The notes under the pieces were generated by a model. That model saw only the letters and a program-made list of their open reading frames with translations, was not told the DNA's origin and did no database searches. Shown in pieces: positions 61,460 to 64,000 of a stretch of DNA of 64,000 nucleotides (the first letter of the stretch is position 1; every line of letters begins with the position of its first letter). A program made the position numbers and the translations under genes. This stretch comes from Bradyrhizobium sp. MOS002 (GTDB taxonomy: Bacteria; Pseudomonadota; Alphaproteobacteria; Rhizobiales; Xanthobacteraceae): assembly GCF_003020115.1 (NCBI RefSeq), contig NZ_PYFX01000023.1, positions 1 to 64,000 on the forward strand, written 5' to 3'.

Positions 61460-63307
61460 ATGCTCAAGCAACGCCCCTTCCTGATCGAAGCCCTGACTGC
61501 GATCGGCCTGATCGCAGCCCCCTTGGTGCTGCCTCATCTCGGCTTCGCGCCGAACACCGTGAACAGGATCCTGGTCTGGGGCCTGTTCGGCCTCGGCTTC
61601 GACATCTTGTTCGGCTTCACCGGCCTGCTCTCGTTCGGCCAATCCGCCTTCTACGGCACCGGCGGCTTCGTCGCCGCCTACCTGCTGACCCGCGCGGGCT
61701 TCGGCAACGTGCTGGGCGCGCTGATCATCGGCATGATCGCGGCCGCCGCGACCGGCTACCTCATCGGCCTGATCGCATTGCGCCGCACCGGCATCTATTT
61801 CGCGATGATCACCGTGGCGATCGCGGAGGTGTTCTTCTTCGTCGAGTTCAATCCACTTTCCGATTTCACCGGCGGCGAGAACGGCCTGCCGGGGGTACCG
61901 ACGCCGAGCTTCGATCTCGGCTTCACCTCCATCCACTTCACCAATGGCTGGTCGCTCTATCAGTTCATCGCGCTGTGCTACTTCGTCGGCGTCGTCATCG
62001 CCCTCAGGATCGTGCGCTCGCCGGTTGGCGCGATTCTGAGTGCGATCCGCGACAATCCGCTGCGCGCCACGGCCGTCGGCCACAACATCCATGGCTACAA
62101 GCTGACCGCCTTCGTGATCGCAGCCGCTTACGCCGGCTTCGCCGGCGGACTGCTTGGCGTGCTCCAGGCCTTCATGCCGCCCGACGCCTTCACCTTCGAC
62201 ACCTCGGGCCAGCTCGTGATGCAGACGGCCATCGGCGGCAGGGGCACGTTGTTCGGACCGCTGGTCGGCGCAACCGTTTGGCTTTTCCTTCAGGACTTCC
62301 TCCAGTCCGCGCTGGGCCTCGGCGCAGCCTGGAAGCTGGTCCTGGGTGTCGTCTTCGTGCTGCTGGTCTGCTTCTTGCGCGGCGGCATCATCGGCGGTCT
62401 TGCCGATCTCTACCGCCTCGTCTCGGGCAAGCGAAAGCGAATGGATGCGGAGATGGAGCAGGAGGCCGCTGACGCCGAGGCCACGCTGCAACCCCCACCG
62501 GCGCCGATGCAGGCCAAGGAGGTCGCGCATCCCGCCTATTCCGGGCCGATCCTGAAAGCCACCGGCCTGACCAAGCGCTATGGCGGTCTCGTCGCCAACA
62601 GCGACATCGATTTCAGCGTCAATCAGGGCGAGCTGCGCGGGATCATCGGGCCCAACGGCGCCGGCAAATCGACCTTCTTCAAGATGCTGACCTGCGAGAT
62701 CGCGCCGAGTTCCGGCCAGATCGTATTCGAGGGGCGAGACATCACGGGATTGAAGGTGACCGAGGTCTGCCAGCTCGGCCTTACCAAGAGCTATCAGGTC
62801 AACCAGCTCTTCACCGGGTTGACGGTGCGGGAGAACCTGACGATCGCCGCGCTGGCCGAGCTGCGCGGAAAATTCCGGCTCGACCTGTTCCGCACGCTCG
62901 CCGGCGTCAAGGGCCTGACGGAGCAGGTGGCGCACACGCTCGCTTTGGTGAACCTGACCCGTCGTGCCGACACGCCCGTGTCCGAGCTCGCCTATGGCGA
63001 GAAGCGCAGGCTGGAAATCGGGCTTGCGCTCGCCACGTCGCCGCGCCTGCTGCTGCTTGACGAGCCGCTCGCCGGCATGAGCCCGCGAGAGCGTCTCGAG
63101 ACCGTCAAGCTACTCAAGTCGATCGCGCGCGGCCGTACCATGATCATCATCGACCACGACATGGATTCGCTGTTCGAGTTGGCCGAGCGCGTCACCGTGC
63201 TCCAGGAAGGCCGGGTGCTGGTCTCCGGCACGCCGGAGGAAATCAAGGCCAACGCCGCCGTCCAGGAAGCCTATCTCGGTGGCGTGCACGGAGAGATCGC
63301 GGCATGA
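61460..63307 (+). CDS. fused LivM permease-LivG ATPase
   Basis: A 615-residue fusion. Residues 1-330 are LivM (LGFDILFGFTGLLSFGQSAF, RDNPLRATAVGHNIHGYKL, AIGGRGTLFGPLVGA). A linker with Lys/Glu/Pro (about 330-365) joins LivG: Walker A GIIGPNGAGKSTFFKML, Q-loop LTKSYQVNQLF, signature LAYGEKRRLEIGLAL, Walker B LLLLDEPLAGM, H-loop DHDMDSLFELAERV. The fusion fixes the stoichiometry of one permease with one ATPase. It overlaps livF by ATGA. Confidence 0.93.
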   Translation: MLKQRPFLIEALTAIGLIAAPLVLPHLGFAPNTVNRILVWGLFGLGFDILFGFTGLLSFGQSAFYGTGGFVAAYLLTRAGFGNVLGALIIGMIAAAATGYLIGLIALRRTGIYFAMITVAIAEVFFFVEFNPLSDFTGGENGLPGVPTPSFDLGFTSIHFTNGWSLYQFIALCYFVGVVIALRIVRSPVGAILSAIRDNPLRATAVGHNIHGYKLTAFVIAAAYAGFAGGLLGVLQAFMPPDAFTFDTSGQLVMQTAIGGRGTLFGPLVGATVWLFLQDFLQSALGLGAAWKLVLGVVFVLLVCFLRGGIIGGLADLYRLVSGKRKRMDAEMEQEAADAEATLQPPPAPMQAKEVAHPAYSGPILKATGLTKRYGGLVANSDIDFSVNQGELRGIIGPNGAGKSTFFKMLTCEIAPSSGQIVFEGRDITGLKVTEVCQLGLTKSYQVNQLFTGLTVRENLTIAALAELRGKFRLDLFRTLAGVKGLTEQVAHTLALVNLTRRADTPVSELAYGEKRRLEIGLALATSPRLLLLDEPLAGMSPRERLETVKLLKSIARGRTMIIIDHDMDSLFELAERVTVLQEGRVLVSGTPEEIKANAAVQEAYLGGVHGEIAA

Positions 63308-64000
63308 GCCTGATCGAGGTCAACGGCCTGAACAGCTATTACGGGGACTCCCACATCCTGTTCGACGTCGCCATGCATGTCGAGCGTCACGAGGTGGTGG
63401 CGCTGCTCGGACGCAACGGCGCCGGCAAGAGCACCACGCTGAAGAGCCTTATGGGCGTCGTGACGCCGCGTAGCGGCAGCGTGAAGTTCGACGGCATCGA
63501 TATCGCGGGGCGCAAGAGCCACAGAATCGCGCAGGCCGGCATGCAGCTCGTGCACGAGGAACGCCGCATTTTCGGCAGCCTGTCGGTGGAGGAAAACATC
63601 GTCCTCGCCGGCATCACGGCACCGAAACGCTGGCCGCTCGACCGCATTTACGAGATGTTTCCGCGACTGAAGGAGCGGCGTAGCAACCGCGGCACCGAGC
63701 TGTCCGGCGGCGAACAGCAGATGCTCGCTATCGCGCGAGCGCTGGTGCGCGATCCCAAGATCGTGCTGCTGGACGAGCCGTTCGAGGGGCTCGCGCCCGT
63801 CATCGTCCACGATCTCGTCAAGGCCTGCCGCGAGCTCGCCGCCGCCGGCCAGACCATCGTGCTGGTCGAGCAGAATTTGGCGGCGACGCTGGCGCTGGCG
63901 ACGCGGATCTACATCATCAACAACGGACACATCGTGCACGAGGGGCCGGCGCGGGAGCTCAAGGCACAACCGGAGCTGCTCCAACGCTTTCTCGGCGTCT
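63304..64000 (+). CDS. livF: branched-chain amino acid ABC ATPase, LivF type (partial)
   Basis: 232 residues are present and the gene runs off the window just after LQRFLGV, so only the last few residues are missing. Walker A ALLGRNGAGKSTTLKSL, signature ELSGGEQQMLAIARAL, Walker B IVLLDEPFEGL and the H-loop region VLVEQNLAATLALATR are all normal LivF. It pairs with the fused LivM-LivG in the transporter. ATGA overlap upstream. Confidence 0.93.
   Translation, partial: MSLIEVNGLNSYYGDSHILFDVAMHVERHEVVALLGRNGAGKSTTLKSLMGVVTPRSGSVKFDGIDIAGRKSHRIAQAGMQLVHEERRIFGSLSVEENIVLAGITAPKRWPLDRIYEMFPRLKERRSNRGTELSGGEQQMLAIARALVRDPKIVLLDEPFEGLAPVIVHDLVKACRELAAAGQTIVLVEQNLAATLALATRIYIINNGHIVHEGPARELKAQPELLQRFLGV

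Noticed and set aside
1..64000. CRISPR arrays, tRNA and rRNA genes
   Set aside because: No regular 25-40 bp repeat series, no tRNA T-loop/acceptor pairs and no rRNA-like segments were seen by eye.

Overview
The window looks like the chromosome of an alphaproteobacterium of the Bradyrhizobium group (Nitrobacteraceae). The support is a complete nosRZDFYLX nitrous oxide reductase locus, FixK/NnrR-type promoter boxes, a BA14K-family secreted protein, DUF3606 and DUF6894-type small proteins, and many short conserved orphans of the kind scattered through rhizobial genomes. GC is high throughout, with accessory stretches that are visibly more AT-rich (about 12,100-15,500).

Layout. 1-2,520: small orphans, an ATP-dependent DNA ligase of the LigD type, a DUF3606 protein and a decayed DnaQ-like exonuclease fragment. 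2,555-5,589: an ISL3 insertion sequence whose right terminal repeat is split by an IS110-family (IS1111-group) element. 5,766-13,240: a phage-like repressor with two HTH domains, a divergent operon of four small unknown genes and a 930-residue protein with a possible divergent tyrosine-recombinase domain, closed by a 32-bp perfect palindromic terminator, then an AT-richer orphan. 13,300-16,330: gene fossils (cupin, GFA), an HExxH protein and apparently empty DNA. 16,331-18,880: MarR regulator, TctC-type binding protein and O-methyltransferase in one operon. 19,427-24,100: ZIP transporter, SDR dehydrogenase, GH15 glycosidase and a ligD fossil.

24,323-49,672 is the functional heart: respiratory nitrogen-oxide and copper-enzyme biology. 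It holds a PCuAC copper chaperone with an extra C-terminal domain, CcoG, a DUF59 protein overlapping a double DUF2249 protein, two polytopic membrane proteins (one NnrS), a Cys-rich 60-residue protein, an NnrR-like Crp/Fnr regulator, a ferritin-like protein divergent from nosR, nosRZDFYLX, a class I cytochrome c, and an operon for a ba3-type (B-family) heme-copper oxidase with three multiheme or diheme cytochromes c. Three TTG-N8-CAA boxes lie in front of these units, consistent with oxygen- or NO-responsive control. Electrons would pass from cytochromes c to NosZ or to the CuA oxidase, while PCuAC, CcoG, NosL, NosD, NosF and NosY serve copper-centre maturation.

49,822-58,900 holds an intact 3'-5' exonuclease (parent-like paralog of the fossil at 2,285-2,515), many small orphans, a frameshifted response regulator, a truncated Crp-type regulator, an AI-2E family permease, the BA14K protein, and a MarR gene downstream of a protein with an RpoA-CTD-like segment. 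59,146-64,000 is a branched-chain amino acid/amide-type ABC uptake operon with a fused LivM-LivG protein; livF runs off the end.

The strongest unusual points are the IS-in-IS nesting resolved to the base, the uncharacterised repressor plus 930-residue-protein module, and the second terminal oxidase operon beside nos with its own FixK-like box. No tRNA, rRNA or CRISPR array was seen.
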